A DNA stretch of 64,000 bases, taken from contig NZ_LQPE01000007.1 of NCBI RefSeq assembly GCF_002101735.1, positions 1 through 64,000 on the forward strand, in the 5' to 3' direction. Source of the stretch: Mycobacterium kyorinense. GTDB lineage: Bacteria; Actinomycetota; Actinomycetes; Mycobacteriales; Mycobacteriaceae. Both the position numbers and the translations under genes were made by a program. The notes beneath the pieces were generated by a model. It saw only the letters and a list, made by a program, of their open reading frames with translations. It ran no database searches and had not been told where the DNA came from. Of this stretch, positions 19,270 through 31,669 are shown one piece after another (the first letter of the stretch is position 1; every line of letters begins with the position of its first letter).

Positions 19270-19740
19270 GTGACGGAGAAGGACAACGACCAGACCTCTG
19301 ATGAAGTGACGGTGGAGACGACATCCGTCTTCCGGGCCGACTTCCTCAATGAGCTGGATGCTCCCGCGCAAGCGGGCGCCGAGAGCGCGGTTTCCGGCGT
19401 CGAAGGGCTGCCGGCCGGTTCGGCGTTGCTGGTCGTCAAACGCGGACCCAACGCGGGGTCGCGCTTCCTGCTCGACCAGCCGGTCACCTCGGCCGGCCGC
19501 CATCCCGACAGCGACATCTTCCTCGACGACGTCACCGTGAGCCGTCGGCACGCCGAATTCCGGCTGGAGAGCGACGAGTTCCACGTCGTCGACGTCGGCA
19601 GCCTCAACGGCACCTATGTCAACCGGGAGCCGGTCGATTCGGCGGTACTGGCCAACGGCGACGAAGTTCAGATCGGCAAGTTCCGCTTGGTGTTCTTGAC
19701 CGGCCCGAAGCCCGGTGACGACGGGGGACCGGGAAGCTAG
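19270..19740 (+). CDS. garA: FHA-domain regulator of central carbon/nitrogen metabolism
   Basis: GarA of 156 residues (Rv1827). The N-terminal tail carries the ETTS phosphorylation motif (Thr17-Thr18 here). The FHA domain follows (about 55-140) with [20 protein letters not shown] and NGTYVN, the phosphothreonine pocket. In mycobacteria, unphosphorylated GarA inhibits alpha-ketoglutarate decarboxylase and glutamate dehydrogenase and activates glutamate synthase. PknB or PknG phosphorylation makes it bind its own tail and switch off. The GTG at 19270 follows GGAG; the in-frame stretch from 19060 lacks similarity. It overlaps the next gene by one base (TAGTG). Confidence 0.95.
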   Translation: MTEKDNDQTSDEVTVETTSVFRADFLNELDAPAQAGAESAVSGVEGLPAGSALLVVKRGPNAGSRFLLDQPVTSAGRHPDSDIFLDDVTVSRRHAEFRLESDEFHVVDVGSLNGTYVNREPVDSAVLANGDEVQIGKFRLVFLTGPKPGDDGGPGS

Positions 19741-20483
19741 TGACGGCGCCGGATACCCCCGGGCCGGCCGGGATGTCGATCGGAGCGGTTCTCGAAGCGC
19801 TGCGACCCGACTTCCCGGATGTGACGATCTCTAAGATCCGCTTCCTGGAGGCCGAGGGCCTGGTGACGCCGCAACGCGCCGCGTCGGGGTATCGCCGGTT
19901 CACCGCCTACGACTGCGCGCGGTTGCGGTTCATTCTGACCGCGCAGCGGGATCAGTACCTGCCGCTGAAGGTGATCAAGGCACAGCTGGACGCACAGCCC
20001 GACGGCGAACTGCCGCCAACCGGATCGCCTTACGGCGTACCGCGATTGGTGTCGGTCAACGACGGCGCGCCCGGCCCCGACCCGGCCGCGGTTGGGCCCA
20101 CCCGGGTAAGGCTGAGCCGCGAGGACCTGCTGGAGCGCTCCGGGGTGGACGAGGCGTTGCTGACCGCGCTGCTCAAGGCCGGAGTGATCACCACCGGGCC
20201 GGGCGGCTTTTTCGACGAGCACTCGGTGGTCATCCTGCAATGCGCGCGAGCGTTGTCGGAGTACGGTGTCGAGCCGCGTCATCTGCGGGCCTTCCGCTCG
20301 GCGGCTGACCGGCAATCCGACCTCATCGCGCAAATCGCCGCGCCACTGCTCGGGGCGGGCAAGGCCGGCAAGGCGGGGGCCCGCGACCGCGCCGACGATC
20401 TGGCGCGTGAGGTTGCCGCGCTGGCGATCACGTTGCACACGTCGTTGGTCAAGTCGGCCGTGCGCGACGTTCTTCACCGTTAA
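19740..20483 (+). CDS. MerR-family regulator (Rv1828-like)
   Basis: Regulator of 247 residues matching Rv1828 in length. The N-terminal MerR helix-turn-helix reads [53 protein letters not shown] (about 12-64). A linker and a second helical domain (about 120-245) follow. It lacks the cysteines of metal-sensing MerR proteins, so the signal is unknown. The GTG start uses the last base of the garA stop codon, so translation is coupled to garA. A second MerR gene, at 21310, lies one gene away. Confidence 0.9.
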   Translation: MTAPDTPGPAGMSIGAVLEALRPDFPDVTISKIRFLEAEGLVTPQRAASGYRRFTAYDCARLRFILTAQRDQYLPLKVIKAQLDAQPDGELPPTGSPYGVPRLVSVNDGAPGPDPAAVGPTRVRLSREDLLERSGVDEALLTALLKAGVITTGPGGFFDEHSVVILQCARALSEYGVEPRHLRAFRSAADRQSDLIAQIAAPLLGAGKAGKAGARDRADDLAREVAALAITLHTSLVKSAVRDVLHR

Positions 20484-20602
20484 AGGACTAGACTTTTCTC
20501 GACAGCTTGGTGTGCGGCGGCACGGCCACGACAGAGGGGTTTCACCGCGACGCCGGACCAGGTCTGTGGGACACGCCAGCATGTTGCGGAGGGCAGACAC
20601 AG

Positions 20603-21097
20603 ATGGGTGAAGTTCGCGTGGTCGGCATTCGCGTCGAGCAGCCGCAGAACCAGCCGGTGTTGCTGCTGCGCGAGGCCAACGGTGACCGCTATCTGCCGAT
20701 CTGGATCGGCCAGTCCGAGGCCGCGGCGATCGCCCTGGAGCAGCAGGGCGTCGAGCCGCCGCGGCCGCTGACCCACGATCTGATCCGGGATCTCATAGCC
20801 GCGCTTGGGCATTCACTCAAAGAGGTGCGGATCGTCGACCTGCAGGAAGGCACCTTCTACGCCGACCTGATCTTCGACCGCAACATCACCGTGTCGGCGC
20901 GCCCCTCGGACTCGGTGGCCATCGCGCTGCGGGTCGGTGTGCCGATTTACGTGGAAGAGGCGGTGCTCGCCGAGGCGGGTCTGCTGATTCCCGACGAGAG
21001 CGACGAGGAGCCCAGCAGCGCGGTCCGCGAGGACGAGGTGGAGAAGTTCAAGGAATTTCTGGACAGCGTGTCGCCCGACGACTTCAAGGCCACCTGA
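20603..21097 (+). CDS. DUF151 / bifunctional-nuclease-domain protein (Rv1829-like)
   Basis: Protein of 164 residues, the same length as Rv1829. The BFN/DUF151 core is visible: GIRVEQPQNQPVLLLREANGDRYLPIWIGQSEAAAIALEQQG, then RPLTHDL, and ITVSARPSDSVAIALRVGVPIYV. The C terminus is acidic. The domain occurs in putative nucleases and in conserved bacterial proteins of unknown role. The ATG at 20603 follows GGAGGG. It sits between two MerR regulators in an order conserved across mycobacteria. Confidence 0.9.
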   Translation: MGEVRVVGIRVEQPQNQPVLLLREANGDRYLPIWIGQSEAAAIALEQQGVEPPRPLTHDLIRDLIAALGHSLKEVRIVDLQEGTFYADLIFDRNITVSARPSDSVAIALRVGVPIYVEEAVLAEAGLLIPDESDEEPSSAVREDEVEKFKEFLDSVSPDDFKAT

Positions 21098-21309
21098 CCC
21101 GTAATCTGAGATCACGGAAGCGTCTCATCTGGGAGTTCGGCCTCGACACGCCCGCCGGATCGCATGGAGTGATCGCCGCGACGGCCATACTTTGATGTTG
21201 ACGGCCAACACGACAGCGAGTCGAAAAGCGTATGCTCACAAGCACTCGGCCTGAGCAAACGCGGCTGCCGGGCAGCCATGAACGAGCGCGATCGGCGAGA
21301 GGAAGTACT

Positions 21310-21933
21310 GTGGGCGACCAACCACGTCAGGATCAGTTGGACCTCGAGACCGGCTCCGCCACCCCGGACGATTCGGCCGGTGCACCGGCCGAACCCGTGC
21401 AGGCCGGACTGTTCCCTGACGACTCGGTGCCCGACGAGTTGGTCGGCTACCGCGGACCCAGCGCCTGCCAGATCGCCGGAATCACCTACCGCCAACTGGA
21501 CTACTGGGCCCGCACCTCGCTGGTGGTCCCGTCGATCCGCAGCGCCGCCGGATCCGGCAGCCAGCGGCTGTACTCGTTCAAGGACATCCTGGTTCTCAAG
21601 ATCGTCAAACGACTGCTCGACACCGGTATCTCGCTGCACAACATTCGCGTCGCCGTCGACCACCTGCGCCAGCGCGGCGTGCAGGATCTGGCCAACATCA
21701 CGCTGTTCTCCGACGGCACCACGGTTTACGAGTGCACCTCGGCCGAGGAGGTCGTCGACCTGCTGCAGGGCGGGCAGGGCGTGTTCGGCATCGCCGTCTC
21801 CGGCGCGATGCGTGAGCTGACCGGAGCCATCGCAGACTTCCCCGGCGAACGCGCCGACGGTGGCGAGTCGATCGCCGCCCCGGAGGACGAGTTGGCCTCC
21901 CGTCGCAAGCACCGCGACCGCAAGATCGGCTGA
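21310..21933 (+). CDS. resR: MerR-family regulator (Rv1830, ResR)
   Basis: Regulator of 207 residues. The MerR DNA-binding domain is [61 protein letters not shown] (about 47-107). A helical domain and a basic tail ([11 protein letters not shown]) follow. It closely matches Rv1830, named ResR because variants in clinical M. tuberculosis strains are linked to antibiotic resilience and altered growth control. The GTG at 21310 follows AGAGGAAG; the upstream in-frame codons from 21232 lack similarity. The glycine riboswitch begins about 40 bases after the stop. Confidence 0.9.
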   Translation: MGDQPRQDQLDLETGSATPDDSAGAPAEPVQAGLFPDDSVPDELVGYRGPSACQIAGITYRQLDYWARTSLVVPSIRSAAGSGSQRLYSFKDILVLKIVKRLLDTGISLHNIRVAVDHLRQRGVQDLANITLFSDGTTVYECTSAEEVVDLLQGGQGVFGIAVSGAMRELTGAIADFPGERADGGESIAAPEDELASRRKHRDRKIG

Positions 21934-21969
21934 CACCCTTTTCCCGGTAGACTGGGCCCCGCATCGCGC

Positions 21970-22180
21970 TCGAGCGGGAGAGTTCCGTGGCGGCCAGCCA
22001 CGGACGCCGAAGGAGCAACACCTCTCCGTCAACCTCTCAGGCACCCGGACCGCGCGAGATAACGATGCCTCTGGAAAGCGGTGACACTGTCACCCGCCGA
22101 CGGGGAAAGGCGCCCGCCGACAACAGCGGCGCCGAATCTCTCAGGCGCCCGGCGCGGGGTAGCGACAGAGGGAGAGGGCA
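21970..22180 (+). ncRNA. Tandem glycine riboswitch upstream of gcvB
   Basis: Two glycine aptamer-like units lie in the 277-base gap before gcvB. Unit 1 (about 21972-22079) has GGGAGAG, the GCCGAAGGAGCAA core and CCTCTCAGGCA, then CTCTGGAAAGC. Unit 2 (about 22090-22178) has GGGGAAAGG, GGCGCCGAA, the repeated ATCTCTCAGGCGC and GACAGAGGGAGAG. This matches the glycine riboswitch class, which often raises gcv expression when glycine is abundant. No intrinsic terminator is obvious between unit 2 and the ribosome site, so translational or Rho-linked control is possible. Confidence 0.85.
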
Positions 22181-22210
22181 CGCAAGCCTCTACCCATGTC
22201 AGGAGACCCA

Positions 22211-25048
<2,838 letters not shown>

Positions 25049-25058
25049 CGTGTAGAGC

Positions 25059-25430
25059 ATGCGCGTCGACTACGTCATCCACTACGTCGAGTCGCTGCAG
25101 CGGTCGGTGGCGTTCTACCGCGACGTGATCGGTCTGCGGGTGCGCATCGAAGGTGACGGCTACGTCGAATTCGCCACCGACAACACGAAGTTCGCGCTTT
25201 TCGAGCGGTCGAAGCTGCCGATGCTCATCGACCGCGAGGGCGGCACCCCGCCGTGCAGCGAGATCGGCTTCTTGGTCGACGACGTCGACAGCGAAGCGCA
25301 GCGGCTGCGCGGGCTGGGTGCCGAGATCCTCACGGGACCGGTCGACCGGCCATGGCACGAACGGACGCTGCACATCGCCGACCCCGACGGCAACGTCATC
25401 GAATTCGCCCAGAAGCTGCCGCCCGGCTGA
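25059..25430 (+). CDS. Small VOC-superfamily (glyoxalase-like) protein
   Basis: Protein of 123 residues with one glyoxalase/bleomycin-resistance-type module pair: VDYVIHYVESLQRSVAFYRDVIGLRV at the start and ERTLHIADPDGNVIEFAQ at the end. The C-terminal DPDGNVIEF is the classic signature with a metal-ligand Glu. The substrate is unknown. It starts 10 bases after gcvB stops, so it is probably on the same riboswitch-led transcript. In M. tuberculosis Rv1833c-Rv1835c occupy this place. Its stop lies 3 bases from that of the convergent gene. Confidence 0.85.
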   Translation: MRVDYVIHYVESLQRSVAFYRDVIGLRVRIEGDGYVEFATDNTKFALFERSKLPMLIDREGGTPPCSEIGFLVDDVDSEAQRLRGLGAEILTGPVDRPWHERTLHIADPDGNVIEFAQKLPPG

Positions 25431-25433
25431 GGC

Positions 25434-27494
25434 TCAGCTCAGGAAGGTGCTCACCGCCGTCGCCAAGTCGGGGGAGGCCGACGTGGCCAGGTTCTGGTAG
25501 CTGCCACCGGACAGCTGCGCGACGGCCTCCCAGGTCGACCGGTCGGAATCGTTGCCGAAGTCGATGATGTTGACGGCCACCGGCTTGGCCGGGTCGGCGC
25601 TTCGCCGGATGAAGTCCTGAAGACCCGGGCCGTCGAGCGTCTGATCGGTGTGCGGGCCGGCCGTGATCACCAGCACCGAATTCGTTTGCCCGTCACGGAA
25701 ATTGGCCTGCGCAGCCTGGTACACCATCCGCAGCGTGGTGAACGAGACGGCCCCGCCGGCCGAGGAGTACTGCTTGTCCAGCGCGGCGATCAGCGCGGCG
25801 GAGCGCGGCCGGCCGTCGAGCTGATCGTCCAGCGGGCCGGCCGACACCTCCGTGCGGCCCTCCTTGCCGTCGAACGTCCACAGCCCGACGACCGAGCCCG
25901 GCGGCAGCGCGCGAATCCGGTTGTCAAGTGCCGCAACCACATTGGCCAGCCGCGACTTGCCGCCCTCGTCGGTGGTCATCGACTGGTCGAGCATGATGGT
26001 GGCGGCCGGGCCGTTCGACGGCGCGCTCAGTGTGCTGGCCAGGGTGCCGCGCATTGCGTCGTCGCCCACCGACAGCGTCGACGGCAGCGCCGCGAAACTT
26101 GTGACGTCGCTGCTGGGCGGCTTGACGCCCTCGGCGCGGAAACCGGCCTTGGCCAGCTCGCTGAGCTGGTCGGACTTGTGCATGAATCGGGCGAACGCGC
26201 TGGCCGCGGTCACCTGCTCCTCCGACAGCCACGAACCGCTGAGCAGCACCGTCGGATAGTCGGCGACGGCGGCCGGCCCGGGGGGCAGCCACGAGGCCAG
26301 CGTGCTGGATGCGTCGGGAACCGACTGGCCGCGCGCGAACAGCTGCTGTTCTGTGGTGACGACGGCGTGCACCGGCGCGCCGGCCGGGTCGCCGGATGTG
26401 AGGAGGGCCTTCATCGCCTCGTCCAGCGAGCTGTCGGGCAGCTTCGGTTGGGCGCCAACCAGTGTGCGCACGGCGCCGGTGCCCGCAGTGGGAGGTGCAC
26501 CGCGCGGCGCCGACGCCGCGGCCACCGCCTCGGCCGCCAGGTAGGCCGCGTCGCCGTTGCCGGTCGTCGGCAACGCCAGCCGCAGCGATCCCCACGCCGG
26601 TAGCTTCAGCGCGGCCAGGCTGTCGGGTTTTGTCTGCAGCTCGGGCAGCGTCGACCAGTTCTGGCTGCCAAGCGCGCGTTGCAGTTCGGGTCGCACCGCC
26701 AGCAGCACAGGCGATTTGACCAGCGAGCGGCTGTCGGTGACCGTTTTCTGCCCCGCGGTGGCCGTCAGCCGGGCCGCCGACACCGAGCTGCCCGGGATCC
26801 ACAGGCCCGGTCGCGGACCGAGGTCGTCCGGCCAGTTCCCGACGAACCCGTTGACGACGGCGTCCGAACCCGCGGATTTGACGCTGACCGCGACACAGCG
26901 ATCGCCCACCGGCGTCGCCGTGGCGTTGTAGCGTTCGGCGAGCTTGGCCACCGGCTCGGCAATGGACGGATCGGCGATGACGGCGACCGTGTCCTTGCCG
27001 GCGATGCACCGCCCGGCGGCGGTGTGGGAGCGGTGCGACAACGCATCCCCGAAGAACCGCCACAGAATGACCGCGGCGACCACCACGACGACGGTCACCA
27101 GCGCAGCGATCACACCGATGCTGACGCCGCGCCGTCCGCCGTCGCTGCGGTGGCGGCGCACCCAGTCGGCGGCGCCACGATGGCCGCCGCGCCGCGGCGG
27201 CGGGGTCGGCGGCTGCGCGGCCAGCCGCGCGAAATCCGGGTAGTCGTCGGATTCGTCGGCGGCATCCGCGTAGCGATGATCCACCGGCTCCTCGAGGTAC
27301 TCGTCAAAGTCGGCGTAGCCCGGGTCGTCGGGAAGCTCGTCGGGGTACTCGTCGGCCGCCTGATCGGCGTAGCGTCGCCGGGTGCCCCCGGAATCGACAG
27401 GGGGCCAACCGGTGTCGTGATCGCCGGGCTCGACGTAGTCGTCGGCCGGTCCGCCCTCGGACTCGTCGGGGTCCGGAATGCTGTGCCTACCCAT
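25434..27494 (-). CDS. Membrane-anchored solute-binding-like/VWA protein (Rv1836c-like)
   Basis: Protein of 686 residues, orthologue of Rv1836c (about 677). The N-terminal 120 residues are acidic and low-complexity. One membrane helix (about 124-148) follows RRGVSIGVI. The extracytoplasmic part has a periplasmic-binding-protein-like region (about 160-470) and a C-terminal VWA-type domain (about 500-686) with ATIMLDQSM as the probable MIDAS start. The exact role is unknown; VWA domains bind ligands through a metal ion. Its ATG overlaps the TGA of glcB (ATGA), so it is translated with malate synthase, a conserved but unexplained coupling. Confidence 0.9.
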   Translation of the reverse strand: MGRHSIPDPDESEGGPADDYVEPGDHDTGWPPVDSGGTRRRYADQAADEYPDELPDDPGYADFDEYLEEPVDHRYADAADESDDYPDFARLAAQPPTPPPRRGGHRGAADWVRRHRSDGGRRGVSIGVIAALVTVVVVVAAVILWRFFGDALSHRSHTAAGRCIAGKDTVAVIADPSIAEPVAKLAERYNATATPVGDRCVAVSVKSAGSDAVVNGFVGNWPDDLGPRPGLWIPGSSVSAARLTATAGQKTVTDSRSLVKSPVLLAVRPELQRALGSQNWSTLPELQTKPDSLAALKLPAWGSLRLALPTTGNGDAAYLAAEAVAAASAPRGAPPTAGTGAVRTLVGAQPKLPDSSLDEAMKALLTSGDPAGAPVHAVVTTEQQLFARGQSVPDASSTLASWLPPGPAAVADYPTVLLSGSWLSEEQVTAASAFARFMHKSDQLSELAKAGFRAEGVKPPSSDVTSFAALPSTLSVGDDAMRGTLASTLSAPSNGPAATIMLDQSMTTDEGGKSRLANVVAALDNRIRALPPGSVVGLWTFDGKEGRTEVSAGPLDDQLDGRPRSAALIAALDKQYSSAGGAVSFTTLRMVYQAAQANFRDGQTNSVLVITAGPHTDQTLDGPGLQDFIRRSADPAKPVAVNIIDFGNDSDRSTWEAVAQLSGGSYQNLATSASPDLATAVSTFLS

Positions 27495-29683
27495 CAGGCA
27501 CTCGAGCGGGCCTTAAATTCGCGGCGGCGCCGGTGCAGGATCGGCTCGGTGTAGCCGTTGGGCTGCTGGGCGCCGGACAGGATCAGCTCCTCTGCGGCGA
27601 GGAAGGCGATGCTGTCGTCGAAGTTGGGCGCCATCGGCAGATACGCCGGGTCGCCGGCGTTCTGCTGGTCCACCATCGGCGCCATTCGCTCCAGACCGGC
27701 GCGCACATCCTCGGCGGTGATCACGCCGTGCTTGAGCCAGTTGGCCAGCAGCTGGCTCGAAATCCGAAGTGTCGCACGGTCTTCCATCAACGCGACGTTG
27801 TGGATGTCGGGCACCTTGGACGAGCCGACGCCCTGGTCGATCCAGCGCACCACATAGCCCAGGATCGACTGGCAGTTGTTGTCGATCTCCTCGCGGATTT
27901 CCTCGGGCGCCCAGGCCAATTCCTTGGTGGCCAGCGGGATGGTCAGCAGCTGATCGATCGTGGCGCGCTTCTTGCCGGCCAGTTCCTTTTGCACCGCAAC
28001 CACATCCACGTAGTGGTAGTGCATGGCGTGCAGGGTGGCGGCTGTCGGCGACGGCACCCATGCGGTGCTGGCACCGGCCTTCGGCTGGGCGATCTTCTGC
28101 TCGACCATGTCGGCCATCAGCTCGGTCATGGTCCACATGCCCTTGCCGATCTGGGCGTGCGCGGCGAATCCGGTGGCCAGACCGGTGTCGACGTTGTTGT
28201 CCTCGTAGGCCAGGATCCACGGCTGCGTCTTCATGGCACCCTTGCGCACCATCGGCCCGGCCTCCATCGAGGTGTGGATCTCGTCGCCGGTGCGGTCCAG
28301 AAAACCGGTGTTGATGAAGACGATTCGGTCCGCGGCGGCCTTGATGCAGGCCTTGAGGTTGACGGTGGTGCGCCGCTCCTCGTCCATGACGCCGACCTTG
28401 AGGGTCTTCTGCGGCAGCCCGAGCACGTCTTCGACCCGGCTGAACAGCTCGGTGGTGAACGCCACCTCGTCGGGCCCGTGCATCTTGGGCTTGACGATGT
28501 AGATCGAGCCGGTGCGGCTGTTCCTCAGCGGGCCGTTGCCATCGGAGGCCTTCAGCCCGTGGATCGCGCACAGCCCGGTGAACAGCGCGTCCTGGATGCC
28601 CTCGAACACCTCGTTGCCGTCGGCATCGACGATCGCGTCGTTGGTCATCAGGTGACCCACGTTGCGCACGAACAGCAGCGCCCGCCCGGGCAGGGTGAAC
28701 TCGCTGCCATCGGACGCGGTGTAGGTGCGGTCCTGGCTGAGCACGCGGGTGAACGTCTTACCGTCCTTGTCCACCTCGGCGGACAGGTCGCCCTTGTTCA
28801 GGCCCAGCCAGTTGCGGTAGGCGCGGGTTTTGTCGTCGGCGTCGACGGCGGCCACCGCGTCCTCGAAGTCGATGATAGTGGTGACCGCCGACTCCAAAAC
28901 CACGTCCTTGATCCCGGCGCGGTCGGTCTTGCCGATCGGCGACTCGGGGTCGATCAGGATCTCGATGTGCAGGCCGTTGTTGACCAGCAGCACCGACCAG
29001 TCGGGGTCACCGAGCTGCCCGGTGTAGCCGGCGAACTTCTCCGGGCTGGCCAGCCCGACCGAGCCGTCGTCGGTGGCGACTTTGAGCTGGCCGTCGTCGA
29101 CGGACAGCCCCGTCGCGTCGGCCCACGACCCGGATTCCAGCGGCACCGCCTCGTCGAGGAACTTGCGGGCGTAGGCGATCACCTTGTCGCCGCGCACCTT
29201 GTTGTAGCCGCTGCCCTGCTCGGCGCCGTCGGTTTCCGGGATGACGTCGGTGCCGTACAGCGCGTCGTACAGGGAGCCCCAGCGGGCGTTGGCGGCGTTC
29301 AGCGCGAACCGCGCGTTGGTCACCGGCACCACCAGCTGCGGCCCGGCCGTGGTGGTGATCTCGGGGTCGACGTCGGCGGTGGTGATCGTGAAGTCGTCGG
29401 GTTCTGGTAGCAGATAGCCGATTTCGGTGAGGAACTGGCGGTAGGCGTCGGCGTCGTGCGGTTCGATGACGCGGTGGCGGTGCCATTTGTCGATCTGGGC
29501 CTGCAGCTCGTCGCGGCGCGCCAGCAGGTCGCGGTTCTGCGGGGTCAGGTCGGTGACCACCTTGTCGACGCCGGCCCAAAAGCTGTCGGGGTCGATGTCG
29601 GTGCCGGGCAGAGCTTCGGTGTTGATGAAGTCGTAGAGCACCTTGGCGACGCGCAGGTTCCCCACCGGCACGCGATCTGTCAT
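27494..29683 (-). CDS. glcB: Malate synthase G
   Basis: Enzyme of 729 residues (Rv1837c, 741). It condenses glyoxylate with acetyl-CoA to give malate and CoA, the second step of the glyoxylate shunt needed for growth on fatty acids. Family segments visible are [35 protein letters not shown]-type core [54 protein letters not shown] and [26 protein letters not shown]. The ATG at 29683 is preceded by GAGGAG. The upstream 24 in-frame codons are non-homologous. Confidence 0.95.
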   Translation of the reverse strand: MTDRVPVGNLRVAKVLYDFINTEALPGTDIDPDSFWAGVDKVVTDLTPQNRDLLARRDELQAQIDKWHRHRVIEPHDADAYRQFLTEIGYLLPEPDDFTITTADVDPEITTTAGPQLVVPVTNARFALNAANARWGSLYDALYGTDVIPETDGAEQGSGYNKVRGDKVIAYARKFLDEAVPLESGSWADATGLSVDDGQLKVATDDGSVGLASPEKFAGYTGQLGDPDWSVLLVNNGLHIEILIDPESPIGKTDRAGIKDVVLESAVTTIIDFEDAVAAVDADDKTRAYRNWLGLNKGDLSAEVDKDGKTFTRVLSQDRTYTASDGSEFTLPGRALLFVRNVGHLMTNDAIVDADGNEVFEGIQDALFTGLCAIHGLKASDGNGPLRNSRTGSIYIVKPKMHGPDEVAFTTELFSRVEDVLGLPQKTLKVGVMDEERRTTVNLKACIKAAADRIVFINTGFLDRTGDEIHTSMEAGPMVRKGAMKTQPWILAYEDNNVDTGLATGFAAHAQIGKGMWTMTELMADMVEQKIAQPKAGASTAWVPSPTAATLHAMHYHYVDVVAVQKELAGKKRATIDQLLTIPLATKELAWAPEEIREEIDNNCQSILGYVVRWIDQGVGSSKVPDIHNVALMEDRATLRISSQLLANWLKHGVITAEDVRAGLERMAPMVDQQNAGDPAYLPMAPNFDDSIAFLAAEELILSGAQQPNGYTEPILHRRRREFKARSSA

Positions 29684-29745
29684 CTTTTTTCTCCTCGGTT
29701 CCTCTGCACTCGGCAATGAAGTCAGCCTACCGGCCAGTAGCCTGA

Positions 29746-30609
29746 TTACCCGCACCCGGCGGCCCGCAGCAGCAGGTCACACCGGGCCGACAGCGCCGCC
29801 CGCAGGGGAGCGGCGCGCAGCATGATGACGCGCTGGCAACGCACGTACTCGGCGCGGCCGGCGCTGTGCTCGACGGCGATCGGGGTGTACCCGTAGCTGC
29901 GAAGGTCATACGGGCTGGCCCGCATGTCGACTTCGCGCGCCGCCGCGGCCAGTTCCAGGCAGTCCAGCAGCAGCTCAGAGTCGATCAACGGGCTCAGCTT
30001 GTAACACCATTTATACAAATCCATGTTCGAGTGCAGACACCCGGGCTGCTCCCAGTCCGGCTGGGTGGGGCGGCTGGGTGCGCCGGCGTTGCGCGCCGCC
30101 GCCTCGGCCGTGAAGAAGCGAAACGCGTCGAAGTGGGTGCAGCGCAAGGTCTCGGAGTCGACGACGGCGTCGGTGCCCGCGGCGCCCAGCCGCAGCGGCA
30201 CCCGGTCGTGGCGTACGGCGCCGGAGCGGTACACCATCGCCCACTCGTGCAGGCCGAAGCAGTTCAGCCGGGCCGGTCGCTGCGCGGTCGCGCGCTGCAG
30301 CCGGGCCACAAACCGGAGCGTGTCCAGTCGGCTGCGCAGGAAGGCGTCGCTGACCGTGATCCCGCGGGTGCAGAGGGTGTAGCCGCGGCGGCCGCGATAC
30401 CGGCGGACCGCCCGGTCGCCCGCCAACACCACGCCATAGCCGGGATGCCAGCAGCGCAGCTGGCCGGGCCGCAGGCTGTAGTAGCTGAACAAGAAGTCCC
30501 ACACCGGATGCGGCTCGCCAGGACGATGCGAACTCAGGAAGGTCTCGATGCGCTCGCGATAGGCCTGCGCCCGGGGCATCCATTGATCGGGTTCGAGCAG
30601 CTCAGACAC
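29746..30609 (-). CDS. Conserved actinobacterial protein of unknown function
   Basis: Protein of 287 residues. I recall this family being labelled 3-methyladenine DNA glycosylase in actinobacterial genomes. I see no helix-hairpin-helix GPD motif or AAG-type active site to support that. Conserved-looking segments are [38 protein letters not shown], and [31 protein letters not shown], with many His/Trp/Tyr residues. The C-terminal third is helical. The GTG at 30609 overlaps the upstream CNNM/CBS gene by 8 bases, implying coupled translation. M. tuberculosis has vapBC13 and PE_PGRS34 in this interval instead. Confidence 0.75.
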   Translation of the reverse strand: MSELLEPDQWMPRAQAYRERIETFLSSHRPGEPHPVWDFLFSYYSLRPGQLRCWHPGYGVVLAGDRAVRRYRGRRGYTLCTRGITVSDAFLRSRLDTLRFVARLQRATAQRPARLNCFGLHEWAMVYRSGAVRHDRVPLRLGAAGTDAVVDSETLRCTHFDAFRFFTAEAAARNAGAPSRPTQPDWEQPGCLHSNMDLYKWCYKLSPLIDSELLLDCLELAAAAREVDMRASPYDLRSYGYTPIAVEHSAGRAEYVRCQRVIMLRAAPLRAALSARCDLLLRAAGCG

Positions 30610-31669
30610 GATGCGTCCCGTCGCGCACGGTGCCGACCAGATCCTCGACCAGGTCTTCCAGGGCCACCATCGCGACGACGGCCCCGTCGTCGCCGGTGAC
30701 CAGCGCCAAATGGCTTTTGCTGCGCCGCATCCGCGACAGCGCCTCGGGCAGCGGCATCGTCTCGGGAACCTCGGGCAGTGGTCGCACGATCGCCGGGTCG
30801 ATCGCGCCACGCGAGTCCGCGAGATCCAGCGACAGCAGGTCCTTGATGTGCAGATAGCCGATGAAGCCGCCGTCGACGTCGGTCACCGGAAACCGGGAGT
30901 AGCCGGTATCGGTCAACGCCTGCTCGACGGCCTCGACCGTCGGCCCGCGCCCGGCGGCGGCCACCGGCACCGCCCGGATATCGGTGACCGGCACCGCGAC
31001 GTCGGAGACTACCCGGTGGCGGATCTGCAGAGCGCGAGTGAGTCGGGTGTGCTCCTCGGGGTCGAGCAGACCCTCCGACACCGATTCGGCGATCATCTCG
31101 GACAGCTCCACGGTGGACACCGTGACGTCGAGCTCGTCGCGCAGCGGGATCCCCAGCGCCCGCAGTATCGCGCTGGCGCACCAGTTGTAGAACGCGATGA
31201 AGGGCCGGGCGGCCCGCACGTAGACCAGGTAGGCCGGGATCAACAGCATCGCCGCCTTCTCCGGGCCGGCGATCGCGATGTTCTTCGGGACCATTTCGCC
31301 GAGCAGCACGTGCAGGGTCACCACGATCGCGAGGGCGATCACGAACGACGCGGTGTGCAGCAGGGCATCCGAAAGACCGAGCAGGCCGACCGAGTCCTGC
31401 AGCAGGTCGGCGACGGCGGGCTCGCCGATCCGGCCGAGCAGGATCGACGCCACCGTGATGCCCAGCTGGGCACCGGCGAACATCAGCGGCAGCTGTTCGC
31501 CGGCGCGGATCACGGTGACCGCGCTGGACCTGCCCTGCTCGGCCAGTGCCACGAGCCGGTCGCGGCGCACCGAGATCAGCGAGAATTCGGCACCGACGAA
31601 AAACGCGTTGGCGGCGACCAGCAGGATGGTCGCCAGGATGGCGAGCACGTCGCCCAGATCTCCCGCCAT
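30602..31669 (-). CDS. CNNM/DUF21 membrane protein with CBS pair (Rv1841c-like)
   Basis: Protein of 355 residues, matching Rv1841c. The N-terminal DUF21 (CNNM) domain has four membrane segments, with AEFSLISVRRDRL near the start and LLGEMVPKNIAIAGPEKAAML later. A pair of CBS domains (about 210-345) follows, which usually bind adenine nucleotides. The family is linked to Mg2+ or other cation transport and to the HlyC/CorC group; direction and ion are unproven here. It lacks the C-terminal CorC domain present in its upstream neighbour. The ATG at 31669 overlaps that gene's TGA by one base (TGATG); a TTG at 31672 is less likely. Confidence 0.9.
   Translation of the reverse strand: MAGDLGDVLAILATILLVAANAFFVGAEFSLISVRRDRLVALAEQGRSSAVTVIRAGEQLPLMFAGAQLGITVASILLGRIGEPAVADLLQDSVGLLGLSDALLHTASFVIALAIVVTLHVLLGEMVPKNIAIAGPEKAAMLLIPAYLVYVRAARPFIAFYNWCASAILRALGIPLRDELDVTVSTVELSEMIAESVSEGLLDPEEHTRLTRALQIRHRVVSDVAVPVTDIRAVPVAAAGRGPTVEAVEQALTDTGYSRFPVTDVDGGFIGYLHIKDLLSLDLADSRGAIDPAIVRPLPEVPETMPLPEALSRMRRSKSHLALVTGDDGAVVAMVALEDLVEDLVGTVRDGTHRV

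Noticed and set aside
21860-22195. Small + strand frames over the glycine riboswitch, where M. tuberculosis carries the hypothetical Rv1831
   Set aside because: They fall on the structured RNA, have no motif or ribosome site, and Rv1831 itself is probably an artefact of the same RNA.
22196-22210. ATG at 22196 as the gcvB start
   Set aside because: The AGGAGA at 22201-22206 lies after it, and the protein family begins with the residues encoded from the GTG at 22211.
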